A stretch of 64,000 nt of DNA, taken from Prostheceraeus crozeri (taxonomy: Eukaryota; Platyhelminthes; Polycladida; Euryleptidae). The DNA lies in NCBI GenBank assembly GCA_907163375.1, contig CAJQUW010005773.1:124001-188000 (forward strand). Reading direction: 5' to 3'. The translations under genes and the position numbers were made by a program. Positions 36,164 through 46,879 of this stretch are shown here, piece after piece. The notes beneath the pieces were generated by a model that was not told the DNA's origin, searched no databases, and was given only the letters and a program-made list of their open reading frames with translations. Position 1 is the stretch's first letter, and each line of letters begins with the position of its first letter.

Positions 36164-36709
36164 TTAGGCGTTATGTCGCATGACATAACGAACTGCTGCT
36201 TTCAATCTGTTCACAGTAGGCACTTTCTGTCGTCCTAGGAATTTGGTTAAGAGTGATTGCCCTTTCACATGTACTCCCGTAAGCATGCTTGTTCCACCTT
36301 CATATTGCGATGGTTGATACAACCAAATATTACTTGATATCTTGGTCTTCTACGTTCAACATCTGTAAGGGTATGAAATATTTCACGTTTTATTGATGAG
36401 CTCACACGACAGCTATTTTTTAATTCCATTGCAATGCGACGTACAGGATTGATCAAATCGATGCCGCCTAAAGCCATAATCTGTTAACATCATTTCCCAC
36501 GCATGACCCATTCGCTGACGTAAAATCTGAAGTTTGTAAGCATGATTTTGCCAAGGATCGGCTATGTCGGAAAGAATTACATCTTCAATAGATCTTGTTG
36601 CATGAATAGGTGATTTGATGAGACGAACTGCATCATCTAATCCTCGTCCCGCTAATGTCACTATTGCAAATGATAACATGATGATGAATCCTAACATGAT
36701 TTTGTCCAT
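36164..36709 (-). pseudogene. Gene of unknown function upstream of the virion-type gene, frameshifted
   Basis: Starting at ATG 36,709, the protein has a hydrophobic N-terminus (MLGFIIMLSFAIVTLAG, possibly a signal or anchor), then RQRMGHAWEMMLTDYG. After a frameshift near 36,475 it continues with INPVRRIAMELKNSC to about 36,270, and after a second shift with HVKGQSLLTKFLGRQKVPT to TAA 36,164. The total is about 180 residues. It lies directly upstream of, and on the same strand as, the virion-type gene, so it is probably another gene of the same Polinton. I do not recognise the family. Confidence 0.45.
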
Positions 36710-36753
36710 TTCTCATGAATTCTTTGCTTAAACGAGAAGACTAAACAAAAGTT

Positions 36754-37209
36754 TTGTTATGTCTAAAACTAATCATGATTGCCAAGCTCTTTTCTCAGTG
36801 TCACGTTACATGGAAGGCTCGACGCATTACCTTTTACGACACTCATCGACAAGTTAAAATAAGTTTATCATCTTTTCAAATGGATAACCTCCACGATACT
36901 TTACATATAATGCATCATCCAATGTACTATATCAAGAAAACAAATTTTAATCGTACGTATTTATTGAAGGCTTTTAGAAAAGTTACGACTGTGCTTTTGA
37001 CAAGGGTATCATGTGAAAAATGTGAACGATGTAAAGAAGTTTTCGAAGATTACAGGAGGAGGAATATTAAGACAAAAGAACAGGAAGATTATTTATTCGA
37101 AGAATGAATGGAGAATCATAGAAACTTTTGAAAGATCTTTAACTGGACAAGAAGGTGAATGGACGTCATCATACAATTTTGACGAAGAAATACAAAAATG
37201 TCGATTTTA
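36754..37209 (+). pseudogene. Chimeric relic: unknown 5' part plus small RCKEVFEDY gene
   Basis: The frame from 36,754 reads WKARRITFYDTHRQVKI and a helical region, then at about 37,018 enters RCKEVFEDYRRRN, matching the small gene of the 1.87-kb units. The same GAATGAAT lesion stops it at 37,107, with the remaining WRIIETFERSL part in the next frame to 37,209. The 5' part may be the end of another Polinton gene; the junction suggests deletion. Confidence 0.5.
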
Positions 37210-37228
37210 AATACAAATTTTACAAATA

Positions 37229-38841
37229 CACTCAAGGAACAAATAAAGTACCCGGTGGAAAAAGTTATGTTAACAGTGACAAATTTATCATTTCAGTCAT
37301 TTTTTTCTACTCGTTGGTGTGAAATATGAACTTGAGAAGTTAATCAATAGTCAAACCATTAAGCCTCAACCACACAGCGAGCTTTTCCAAGCGCTTTGCA
37401 GCAAATACAAAGTCATCATTGCAGCATTTGTAGACTTCCATAATGCACGCAAAGAAACTAGAGTGATTGATAGCTTGCGGACATGCGGTTACTCGAGACG
37501 CTTGGGACGCTCGTGTTTGCTTTGCTTTCAGTGTAGCTGAGGCCTAATGCTGTGATTCCATTCATTTTTCTTTCATGCATATCGAGCTGTACTCTGTTCA
37601 ATCCGCTAGCTACATACACCACAATCATTGACAGTATCGTAGCATTAGCAAATTAGTCATGGCGACACGTGGATGTGATTTGACTGAATTCCAGAGATGT
37701 CAAATCTACGCCTTAAGGTTTCATGCGAATTTTTCAAGACCTAAAATTGCTGAGTGCCTCGAGATATCAGAGAACACAGTCATAAAGTACCTACAGAGGC
37801 TATCAGCTGGTGGAGATGCTAAAGCAACCAATCGAGCTTCTTGTGGCTGTAGGAAAAGTACAACTGAAGAAGATGACGAGGAAATTTTAACTTTCTCTTC
37901 GAACCATCCTTTTTGCTCTGCCAGAGTAATTAAGCAAAACCTAAATCTAGAATGCACCAGAAGGACCGTAACAAATCGATTGCTGAGCGGTGGTCTCAAG
38001 GCATTTACACCAGCTAGAAAGACAGCCTTGAAAGCAGATCATGAACATCACAGATTGGAATGGGCTACAGAAAAGTCATCGTGGACTTTGACGAGGTGGA
38101 AGAAAGTGGTGTTTTCTGACGAATGGAAATTCTGCTTCGGTCAGTCATGAGTACAGTATGTCCGTCGATCGATAGATCGGTACACGGATCGCTACGTCTG
38201 CCGTACTCCGAACAGATCTGTCGCGCATGTAGTGGTGTGGGGTGTATTCTCAATTAATGGACATACGAGCGTGGTGGGAATTCAAGAGAGATTGGATGCA
38301 CAAAAGTACATCGACATCCTTGAAGGTAATCTTCTTCCAGTATGGAATAAAATCACTCAAGCAGGTGGCATCTTCCAGCAAGACAATGCACTGATACATT
38401 CGGCGAACCGGACGAAACTGTTCCTTCAACACAATGGAATCCCTACCTCAGACTGGCCTGCATTTAGTCCCGAAATGAATCCCATCGAACACGTGTGGGC
38501 ACAGATGGAACTGAAACTCCAAAGAGAATATGAGGACCCAGAAGACAGTGACCAACTCCTTGCTACGCTTGATGTCATTTGGAATGAACTGATGGATGAT
38601 GTCAATTATCGATCTTCTCTTATCAGTTCAATGCGTGATCGCGTAATGGCAGTACTGGATGCTGAAGGTGATTTTACGAGATTTTGCCTGTTTTCTATGT
38701 ACTAGTACGCCTTCATGACTTTATACGTGTATTGATATTGTTTCTGTGATCGACTCTGAAGCACAAGTAATGCACATTGTCTTGTTGTTTTCGAAATACG
38801 AGTTAAATGTCTAACTGGGTACTTTATTTTTTCCTTGAGTG
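37229..38841 (+). mobile_element. Tc1-type transposon with TIRs and TA target duplication
   Basis: The left end CACTCAAGGAACAAATAAAG starts at 37,229 and its reverse complement, with one or two mismatches, ends at 38,841. TA dinucleotides flank both sides (37,227-37,228 and 38,842-38,843). The empty site is visible in the 1.87-kb units as ACAAATATATCAAAAG. Length is 1,613 bp. Confidence 0.95.
37659..38705 (+). pseudogene. Tc1-type transposase (DDE), single nonsense codon
   Basis: One frame of 348 codons runs from ATG 37,659 to TAG 38,703 and is interrupted only by TGA 38,148-38,150. The N-terminus has a paired HTH domain (LTEFQRCQIYALR, IAECLEISENTV). The catalytic motifs are VVFSDEWKF (Asp), FQQDNALIHSA (Asp) and FSPEMNPIEHVW (Glu), all present. 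The stop falls 13 residues after the first catalytic Asp. The element is non-autonomous as read, but only one substitution separates it from an open frame. Confidence 0.9.
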
Positions 38842-38900
38842 TATATCAAAAGCTCCTGACTCAACATTCTATCAGCTAGTAGTATATAACTGGACAAAGG
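38842..38900 (+). other. Polinton-relic flank between Tc1 and gypsy copy B
   Basis: The sequence CTCCTGACTCAACATTCTAT through AACTGGACAAAGGTAC matches the 1.87-kb units and then breaks into gypsy sequence, marking the 5' deletion point of gypsy copy B. Confidence 0.8.
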
Positions 38901-38912
38901 TACTCCAAACAA

Positions 38913-39382
38913 GAAGAAGAAGTCCTCAACAAAATGATTAACAATCTATTACAAAATGACATCATCGAATTAATGCATCATCGGGGCCCTTTCTTACGGC
39001 CAAACCAGGTGATTCCAGACTACTCATAGACTATAGTCACTTGACACCAAAAATACAAAAGAAGAAACTTGCGTTGGCGCCAGTAGTGCAAGTATTACCA
39101 GCATTCAAGTGTAAACCACACCTTCGAGGAATCAGTATAGACTTAAAACATGCCTTCTATTCTTTACCTTTACATCTCAAATCGAGATTTCTCACAAGGT
39201 TCAAGTTTCAGCAACGGCACTATCAATTCAAGCGGTTACCAATGGGTTTATCCACAAGTCCGGCCTTTTCACAAGCAGTGCTCAACGAAGTCCTTGGCCA
39301 TATCATCACACAGGATTGCATGAAGCCTGATCCAGATCACACGAAAAAGATACATAAGTATCCTACACCAAAATCTACGTAA
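38913..39382 (+). pseudogene. Reverse transcriptase remnant, catalytic YxDD box deleted
   Basis: Early RT motifs appear in mixed frames: MHHRGPF, then SRLLIDYSHLTP, ISIDLKHAFYSLPL (first catalytic Asp) and YQFKRLPMGLSTSP. After GHIITQD the frame jumps directly to KPDPDHTKKIHKYPTPKST, a segment that normally lies about 80 residues further on. The YxDD-containing palm region is therefore deleted in frame. The frame ends with TAA 39,380. Confidence 0.85.
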
Positions 39383-40093
39383 GAAGTTCGCCAATTTTTT
39401 GGTCTTGCCTCTTACTACCGACGATTCATACCAAATTTTGCGAAATTGGCGAGCCCTCTCCATCAACTAATCAAAAAAGACAGTCCTTATGTTTGGAAAA
39501 ACGAACAGCAAACATCCTGCACTGAATTGAAGGCGCGCTTGTGTAAAGAGCCAATACTTGCCTATCCGGATTTCACCAAAACGTTTGTATTACATACTGA
39601 CGCAAGCGGGACAGCTCTGGGTGCTGTACTCAGCCAGGGCTCGGGACGCGAAGAACGTCCAATTGCGTACGCGAGCCGGACGCTGAATAGGCACGAACGG
39701 AATTACGCAATTGTAGAATTGGAGGCTCTGGCCATTGTCTGGGCGTGCGACCACTTTCGCCCATACGTGTACGGTAGGCCTTTTACGGTGGTTACCGATC
39801 ACAGTCCCCTCCAATGGTTATTCACACACCGAAATCCATCATCTCGTCTCATTCGATGGGCACTTAAATTACAAGAACTCGACATGGTAATCAAGTACCG
39901 ACCGGGTAAGAGCAATAATGCCGATGCTTTATCGCGGATCACAGACACCACGGTCGTATCAGCGGTCAATCGAAATGACAGCACTGAGCTTCGCATCACC
40001 TCTGACATAGCAAATGTACGAACAGCACAACAAACCGACCCACTTCTTAAATGCGTAACTCAAAAACTGTTAGGCAGGTCGGTTGATTTCTGA
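39383..40093 (+). pseudogene. RNase H domain of gypsy pol
   Basis: The frame continues in phase after the TAA with EVRQFFGLASYYRRFI (RT connection) and then the RNase H core: VLHTDASGTALGAVLSQ (Asp), NYAIVELEALAIVWA (Glu), TVVTDHSPLQWL (Asp) and KSNNADALSR (Asp). All four acidic residues are present. It ends with an in-frame TGA 40,091-40,093, after which pol continues in the same frame. Confidence 0.9.
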
Positions 40094-41588
40094 AATATTT
40101 CCAAGTTGGATCAGTCCTTTGTTCTAACTAAGTTTGGTAACTTCCGATTGCGACAGGGAACATTGTACCGTCTGACCGACAAAGGTACTCTTACGTTAGT
40201 TTCACGATGTTCCTACCGATTGCAAGTTTTCCTAGAATTTCACCACGGCCAATTTGGAGGACATTTATCGGCGGAAAAGACCCTTTCCCATTTGCGCAAA
40301 TTCTACTATTGGCCAAAAATGAACAAAGAAGTTCGACAATGGATAAGAGAATGTACCTCTTGCAACGCTAAGAATGCAACTAATCGCAAAGTCAAGGTCC
40401 CGTTGAAATCTATACCGATTCCCCCACCGTTTTATCGGTGGGCTGTCGATATCACAGGGCCATTTCCGAAAACCCATGTTGGCAATAAATGCATAGTTAT
40501 CTTTGTCGAATACGCCACTAAGTGGGTAGAGGCTTTTCCGATTCCCGACCAAACCGCTCAGACAATAGCGAAGCATTTTACGAATGAAATTGTTTGTCGG
40601 TTCGGGTGCCCAGAAACATTGCTTTCGGATAGGGGCGCTAACTTCATGTCCGCTTTGATGAAAGACGTATGTCGAACCACAAATACCAACAGTGTTTACC
40701 ACTGCTTACAACCCGAAATGCGATGGCCTTGTCGAAAAAATGTGCGGTGTTATAGTACGCATGTTATCGCACTACGTCAGTTCTGACCAGAAAGATTGGG
40801 ACGACTTCATCCCGGCCATGCTTTTCGCATACCGCTCGTCAGCTCATGCGTCCACCAAAGAGAGCCCATTCTTCCTTGTTTTCGGAAGAGACCCCCACCT
40901 CCCGTGTGATTTGGTTTTGCATGACCCTCCTACGGATGACTCTAACACGGTATCTGACTATAAACACCGCCTATCTCGCCGCTTATCCACTGCATGGGAA
41001 GTGGCACGTGCCAACAACGACGAGGCCCAGAAACGCCAGAAAACTCAGTACGACAAATCTTCTACTGATCTCTTGGATCACATCACAGTTGGTCATCGCG
41101 TTTACGTTTTCACCCCGCAACCCAAAAAGGGACTGTCCAAGAAATTACAAAAGTTATGGCGCGGCCCTCACCGCATCCTGGAACTTACCGACACAAATGC
41201 TTTAGTTGCGCCTATACATGAGCCTCGGGGAAAACGCCAATGGATAAATTTAAACCGCTGCAAGTTAGCAATCGAGCCACATACTCCCAAACTTCCAGAC
41301 ACGAGTGCATCACCGCTTGATCTATTTTTTGATCAAGCGCCACCTGCCGACCATACCGATCGCCTTCGGGACGTTATACTTCCCTCTAAAAATCCGCCAT
41401 CAACAGATGGGGACAAACCCACTAAAGCAAAACAGCTATGTGCGACAAAACCTACTTGTTCGGACACAAGCGGACCGGTTACCTCCGCCGCTTCCCCATC
41501 TTGCAAATATCCCCTCGTAATCGACAGCGACATTTTTCCCATTAATCGACAACCACGCCACCCCTTATTTGAATTCATGGTTACGTGA
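40094..41588 (+). pseudogene. Gypsy integrase with C-terminal module, frameshifted
   Basis: The N-terminal zinc finger is visible as FHHGQFGGHL ... CTSCNAKN. The core has RWAVDITGPFP (Asp) and LLSDRGANFMS (Asp). Around 40,680-40,700 the frame shifts and the second piece supplies the Glu region DGLVEKMCG, then AMLFAYRSSAHAST and RDPHLP. A GPHRIL-containing C-terminal segment (GPY/F-like) follows, with a long Pro/Thr-rich tail ending at TGA 41,586. No chromodomain is evident. Confidence 0.9.
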
Positions 41589-41777
41589 ATGCCGTTAGTT
41601 ACGTCGGCGCGGTTTCTCTAATCTGTAGATGTTTTACAATGTTTATTCGTTGTTTTCGCCATTTGTTCATTTATTACAGTCTCTCCTCACCCTGTCCCTC
41701 TCCGATGATTCAACGTTCTCGTTCTACTCTCCCATGCGTCTCCACGGTCACGCAGTACCAGTTCATACATGCCCAAA

Positions 41778-41803
41778 CAAACTTTTCTCTCCTTATTTTT
41801 CAG
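41778..41803 (+). promoter_or_regulatory. 3' splice-acceptor-like tract before ORF3 (copy B)
   Basis: The pyrimidine-rich run TTTTCTCTCCTTATTTTTCAG ends at 41,803, exactly where protein similarity to copy A starts. It is compatible with expression of ORF3 from a spliced RNA, as env is expressed in retrovirus-like elements. Confidence 0.5.
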
Positions 41804-43237
41804 GCAGTTCTTATCTTCTCCATACAGGGCTCAATGTTAGGGTCCGGCGAGGTCCTAGTGAACAAGCAGTCGGTGCCGGTAGAGGTGGCCTTACTTTTGT
41901 CCAAGCGTGACAGCATGGGGCGGCTTACCCCCATCCGTCTCATCACGTCTCTCGTGCGCCCTTGGGGCCCAATTGCTTGGCCAGAGCAGGCCAAGACACA
42001 CGGCATATCTCCGGAAAATTTACTGGATGCTCCACAGTGGCCAGAGGTGGTCGAAAAAGCGACTCGGCGCCTCCCGGATGACGCGATCACGCACATCCTG
42101 GTAAAGGGCATAGCTCCCTTAGCATGGGCCCGGACGATTCCGTGCCTAAAGCGCGTGCCGGCGTCGAAGGTGCCAATTCCCTCATGGGAAGAGAGACTCA
42201 AAAACCACTCTCTCTTAACGGCACTGGCCACTTGGGAAGCCCAGTCATACCTTCTCCCCTGTTCGGGGTTACATTGCCATTTCAAGTCACATTGGCAGGA
42301 AAACTCAAAGCGCCGATACGGTGTTTTTTGCGCGTCCAAGGACGCTGCCATGATTCTGACCGCCTCTAACCAGGCCTCGCTGCCCTTAATCCCAATGCCG
42401 GATTTTGTTCCACTGCTCGCCGGTAACCAACAGCCTCCTACCATGGCAGCAATGAAATCGGCGCCAGCATCTGAGAATGGGGACGTCCTCTCCATTGCGT
42501 GGGAGGAATTGGGGGTGGACCTCAATCCTCATCCCAAACCGGAACCAGCGGTCGCCCAACTACAGCTGGAGGAGTCATCTCAGGGCGAACCTGAGACACG
42601 ACGGCAGGCCATCGCCAAGACGCGACGTTTCCTCCTCCAAGGAGTGGGTGGCGTCCCGAGCCTCGTGTGGTGGGAGCCACACGAGGTAACAGAGATCCTT
42701 CGTGCAGCTGCTTTCATGGCCTACCGTTTTCGGGGCGGACGACGCCGTCGTTGGCCGGCTGTGACGGACAGAATGGTGGAGGTTATCCATCATAATAACG
42801 CAAGGATTGGCCCATGCCGCTATTGGCCGAGATCGGAAATGCAGCCGTCCACAGTGCTGCTGCTTGGGGCGCACCTACCCAACGTCCCGTCCCAAGGACT
42901 CGCCATACGGCTTCCCCATCTTCAATCGAACTCATGCGTCGGACTGAACGAACATCTTATGACTGTCCGACCAAGCGGTGCAAACTGTTTCTACTGTATC
43001 GGTGCCGCCCTTATTTTGCCGGTCGGTTGCCGGCCCCCGTTTGACTGGCTGGTGCCCATAACAAAAACAGTAATAGAAGTGTTCCCGCGTCTCCCACTGA
43101 TAATTGTTGGCACTATCCATGCTCAAGGGGGGATTTTTGACCGGTTTCCGGACAACACGCACATCTGTAAGCGTGATTTCGGCGCCCCGCCCAAACTGTC
43201 TGCCGTTTGTGAATATGTCTACAATAAATTTCATTAG
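41804..43237 (+). CDS. Third ORF of gypsy-type element (ORF3), copy B, open
   Basis: The frame is open from 41,804 to TAG 43,235, 477 residues; the same frame is also open upstream to 41,585 but that part is not conserved. In-frame ATGs at 41,834 and 41,915 are possible starts. The first is not conserved in copy A, so an upstream spliced start is equally likely. Conserved blocks with copy A include GSGEVL, MGRLT, WARTIPCLK, YLLPC, IGPCRYWPR, GANCFYCIGAALILP and a C-terminal CEYVYNK. A basic stretch (RFRGGRRRRWP) could bind nucleic acid. I see no clear signal peptide or membrane anchor, and no known env, gag or enzymatic motif. The position is that of an env-like or accessory gene. Conservation in two diverged copies supports real coding. 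Confidence 0.7.
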   Translation, partial: AVLIFSIQGSMLGSGEVLVNKQSVPVEVALLLSKRDSMGRLTPIRLITSLVRPWGPIAWPEQAKTHGISPENLLDAPQWPEVVEKATRRLPDDAITHILVKGIAPLAWARTIPCLKRVPASKVPIPSWEERLKNHSLLTALATWEAQSYLLPCSGLHCHFKSHWQENSKRRYGVFCASKDAAMILTASNQASLPLIPMPDFVPLLAGNQQPPTMAAMKSAPASENGDVLSIAWEELGVDLNPHPKPEPAVAQLQLEESSQGEPETRRQAIAKTRRFLLQGVGGVPSLVWWEPHEVTEILRAAAFMAYRFRGGRRRRWPAVTDRMVEVIHHNNARIGPCRYWPRSEMQPSTVLLLGAHLPNVPSQGLAIRLPHLQSNSCVGLNEHLMTVRPSGANCFYCIGAALILPVGCRPPFDWLVPITKTVIEVFPRLPLIIVGTIHAQGGIFDRFPDNTHICKRDFGAPPKLSAVCEYVYNKFH

Positions 43238-43446
43238 TTTCTACGACTCACTTTATTCCTGCATTTCATGTATACAGTATGTACGACGTCACCAACTTTT
43301 ATGTTTTAACGTATCTTGTACTAAGTCTCATCACGACTAAGCCCATCGCATTTACTTAGTAATGTTTTATATCCCCATCCAGCATTTCGCTGTGCTCGCG
43401 TTGTCCTCTTCCTTTCAGACATAGCTCGACGAGGACGTCGCTTTTC

Positions 43447-43461
43447 AAAGAGGATGGATGT
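43447..43461 (+). promoter_or_regulatory. Polypurine-tract candidate
   Basis: AAAGAGGATGGA directly precedes the LTR start and is kept in copy A (AAGAGGATGGA, about 20,294-20,305). It is the expected plus-strand primer site. Confidence 0.55.
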
Positions 43462-44936
43462 TGTGATGTACTATTCTACTTCATCGTGGATATCCAGCCC
43501 ATTGTAGTGAGACTACGAAAATTATTCCTGAGGAAAATTGGTGGAAGAATCATGCGTTAATTAAAATCGTGTGGGAGTAGATGTTAGTCGGTCACCGAGT
43601 TCTTTCCTGTGCTATGACGTAATTTAGAATCAGTTCAAACGTTCGCCCCTCGGAGAGGGACAGTGTGTCTCTGTAGGGCAAATAATAATATATATCAGAA
43701 TATTAACAAACTTGCCGGAAATTGACCATGGACATGACAGCGGAGCCTTTGGTGCTCGTGTGTTCGCGATTGCATAAACTTAAGATTATGTCATCGGAGG
43801 AAATTGTCGGCATGGATCTAAAGAAAAAGCTTGAGAGACCGCAGGAGGGATATGGCAATTTGGTGGGAAATGACAGCCGGTCTCCGCGGTGCGACGGAAA
43901 ATGTTGACCAAGTTCGGTCATCGGAACTTGGCGCCCACATCAAAGAGTTACGAAATTGGGAATAAGCACCATGAATCAGCAACGACCAGATTGGCTAAGG
44001 AAAAACTCATATGTGGATTGGTCTGTAAGACTTTCAGTGCTCATGGCGAGAGATGCTAGCGAGCTATCCAACATCCAATATCTATCGGACCAGTGAATGA
44101 AAATGAAATCCCAGAACTGTGAGTGGACATCCAATGGAGCGAGGAATAATGACTTTATAAACTGATACCCAAATCATAGAAGGGACTTCGATTCGGGCTT
44201 CGATTCGAACTTCGATTCTGACTCGGCTTTACGCAGACTTCGGTCGACGTGACTTTGTTGAGTTAGTCAGTCTTGCCTGGCTAACGGAGAGGAGACTCGG
44301 TGGAGTGACTTACAAACGAAGAGACAAGTAGTGGTAACGTACATGTCAAAATTCATCTCGATAACTTTTACAAGGACTTCCAAGTAAACATTTGTAGTAG
44401 CTATTCATAAACAGGTTGTTTGATATACATGTATCTATTTCATGAATAACTAACCGTGTATCTCTATTCTGTTCAACTTGTTTTGATCTTTTCTCTATAG
44501 CAGCAGGCAGCGCGGGAGTTAGCAAAGGGACTTCTTAGCAATCAGTGACATTGAATACTCAGCTACGTTCCCCTTTGTTATCACACGGCCCGAACCGGAT
44601 CTTGGATTCAAGTCTGGTCGTACCCGTTACACCAGGAACCATCGCTACAACTAAAAAGAGCTTGTGTATCTAGCCTTCTCCGATACACCGATACACTCTC
44701 TCGAGGCCGACAGCGCTTAAGGTCACGTGAGATAGGACTAAATATTCGGGGTGTGTTTACCACAATAACAAGGTAATTAAATTAGTTATCCGACTTGGAA
44801 GTGTAACAAAAGTCCTAAGTAGTACCAGCTTGGACAATACGTGTAAAATACTAGCGGGAGGTAAATAACAACCTGGTCCATAAGACACCTCAAAGTAAGT
44901 AACGTTTCTCCCTATCGTATAAAGGGGAGCGTTACA
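43462..44936 (+). mobile_element. 3' LTR of gypsy copy B, about 1.47 kb
   Basis: It starts TGTGATGTACTATTC (a TG also lies 3 bp upstream) and ends GGGGAGCGTTACA, fitting the TG...CA rule. After it, Polinton-relic sequence (CTTCTACCATTGGCGC) resumes. TTTATAAACTGATAC near 44,153 matches the TATA-like segment of the copy A LTR. No second LTR is present, so no target duplication can be checked. Confidence 0.8.
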
Positions 44937-45780
44937 CTTCTACCATTGGCGCTATTGTCTGAATACAAGGAGCAGCTGTTGCCATTATTTCCATGCAGCA
45001 TGAGCAGCGCAGCTGCGACGTATCGACACTTCCTGTGTGTGTCCTACGATACAGTGTCAGTCACGGTTCATCTGCAAGGTTTAGTATTATGTCTCGAATT
45101 ACTGAATTTAACAATTTGAAGATGGACAGTTTGAAAATCATCACAAACGTAGAACACAAGAGACGATGTAAAGAAGTTTTCGAAGATTACAGGAGGAGGA
45201 ATATTAAGACAAAAGAAGAGGAAGATTATTTATTCAAAGAATGAATGGAGAATCATAGAAACTTTTGAAAGATCTTTAACTGGACAAGGTGAATCGACGT
45301 CATCATACAATTTTGACGAAGAAATACAAAAATGTCCATTTTAAATACAAATTTTACAAATATATCAAAAGCTCCTGACTCAACATTCTATCAGCTAGTA
45401 GTATATAACTGGACAGAGGTACGAACAAGAATTCATTGGAAAGATTTCATCAAGATCGCCCATAATGAAATGCTGTCGAACGTGGGAATCTTCGTCTGAT
45501 CCTTCATTAAGACATGAAATGGATATGGCAAAAACACAAAGATAGAGTCAGATATATGGAAGATAAGCAGTCGCAACTATTATGAAGATAAATTAAGAAA
45601 AAGATGGACTGTAGTAAATAATGTAACAGAAGGTATTTGAGTATTTTTAACAGTTTCTTTAGGTGCTCTGACTGTTGTCATTTCTTCTGGTGCTCTTACA
45701 ATTCCTGTTATTGCTACAGCTTTGCACTCTGATGATCGCCCAATTGTAGGGAACAGCTGCTTCCCACATTCATGAAACAA
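44937..45780 (+). pseudogene. Single-copy relative of the 1.87-kb relic unit
   Basis: This matches the array unit from CTTCTACCATTGGCGC onward, including the small RCKEVFEDY gene (45,089-45,344, same GAATGAAT lesion). The small membrane protein remnant (45,590-45,745) reads KLRKRWTVVNNVT then LTVSLGALTVVISSGALTIPV after a stop. It is more diverged than the array copies and may represent their source locus. Confidence 0.7.
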
Positions 45781-46021
45781 TGTATTTCAGAACAAACAGC
45801 TGCTACCCGTACTTGAGCATTTGGAAAACGTGGAATATATATATTGCAGTATGTGGGAAGGAAGACTTCATTTGCTATTGCTGCACTGATCATTACAAAA
45901 TGCCAAAACGTACTGCCACAGAAACTTTTTCATTTTACACTACGGAAATATTGAAACTAATTCCAGAAGAGGAGTTCTTTCTTACGTGCCGCTTTTATTG
46001 ATTATATTATACTTGATTAAA
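45781..46021 (+). pseudogene. Relic with short AT tract and start of an MxKRTA gene
   Basis: GTGGAATATATATATTGCAGTATGTGGGAAG at about 45,829-45,860 is the array junction with only a minimal AT tract. ATG 45,900 begins MPKRTATETF and ends at TGA 45,999; a related start (MTKRTADQ) is at 46,595. Confidence 0.5.
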
Positions 46022-46392
46022 GAAGAGCAACAAGACACCGCGGATCTGACACAATGACCGCCGAGACGGTCTCAAGGACCACATAAAGAAGGCAGGGGCC
46101 GACCACATGGTTATCCTGAGTAGGGTTGCCTGTGTGAAGTGTAGGGTGCTGTTGGTTGTTGGGCAGGAGGCCGACTTCTATGAGGCATGGTGAGTGTACA
46201 GGAGGGTTGGTGACCGATTTGAGATTTGTGGAGTTGATGAATGCTGAGAAGGAGCGAATGTTGGGGAAAGAGAAAGAGGCCAAGAATGTTGTTGAGAATG
46301 CTAGTGGGAATGTTGTTGAGATTCCTTCTAATCCCGAAGGCCGCCCTAAAAAAGATTTTCACCGTCGAAGCGTTCGCCGAGGTGGCATTTTG
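46022..46392 (+). other. Uncharacterised frame in unassigned DNA
   Basis: A plus frame from about 46,156 encodes LRFVELMNAEKERMLGKEKE and then runs into the duplicated segment. No family is recognised. The sequence is GC-richer than its surroundings. Confidence 0.25.
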
Positions 46393-46594
46393 AGGTGCCT
46401 GGCAATGCGCCGAAAATCTGGCACGAGAAGTATGGATTTGATTATTCGAGGGAGAGGTTCTTGCAAAAATGGCCGAAGACGTCCTGTCTCAGATGGCCGG
46501 CGCAATCCAATATCGCCGAACCAACTAGGGCATGGAGTATATTCGTGCATTATTCCCGTGCGGGGCATGCACGTTTCTCTCTTTTTATTACAAA

Positions 46595-46774
46595 ATGACT
46601 AAACGCACTGCAGATCAAGGAGTTCTTTATTACATGCCGCTTTCATTAAACTTGATTAAAATAGAACATCAAGACACTGCGGAAAAATATTTTGAAGAAT
46701 GGAAGGTGGAGATTCAACCGAGAAAGAAAAAGGGCGGACTCTGGAGAACAGGCAAATTTCAAAACCAAAATTGA
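46595..46774 (+). CDS. Small MxKRTA protein, 59 aa
   Basis: The frame from ATG 46,595 to TGA 46,772 encodes MTKRTADQ, a YYMPLSLNLIK segment and AEKYFEEWKVEIQPRKKK. A longer version is readable at 52,985-53,271. Neighbouring frames continue into KAPGHKDC, so it may be the 5' part of a longer broken gene. Function unknown; its repeated occurrence next to ORFX-like genes suggests a Polinton origin. Confidence 0.4.
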   Translation: MTKRTADQGVLYYMPLSLNLIKIEHQDTAEKYFEEWKVEIQPRKKKGGLWRTGKFQNQN

Positions 46775-46879
46775 AGAATATCTTCAATCAATCTGCAAAA
46801 TTTATCCTTATGTTTCGGTCGCTTCGCTGGAGAATAAAGCTCCAGGTCATAAAGATTGTCTCTCTCTCAGAAACAGGTG

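Larger units (their letters stand above)
38901..44936 (+). mobile_element. Ty3/gypsy-type LTR element, copy B, 5'-truncated
   Basis: The order is partial reverse transcriptase, RNase H, integrase with HHCC finger and C-terminal module, a third ORF, then a 3' LTR. Gag, protease and the 5' LTR are missing. Both flanks are Polinton-relic sequence. The RT-RH-INT order is that of Ty3/gypsy (Metaviridae-like) elements. Confidence 0.9.

Noticed and set aside
41585..41803. N-terminal 73 residues of the long 41,585-43,237 frame
   Set aside because: It starts at GTG, is not conserved in copy A, and ends in a splice-acceptor-like tract, so it is probably an untranslated or intronic leader that happens to be open.
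41800..42525. Minus-strand 241-aa ORF
   Set aside because: It lies antisense to the conserved ORF3 and has no motif; a shadow.
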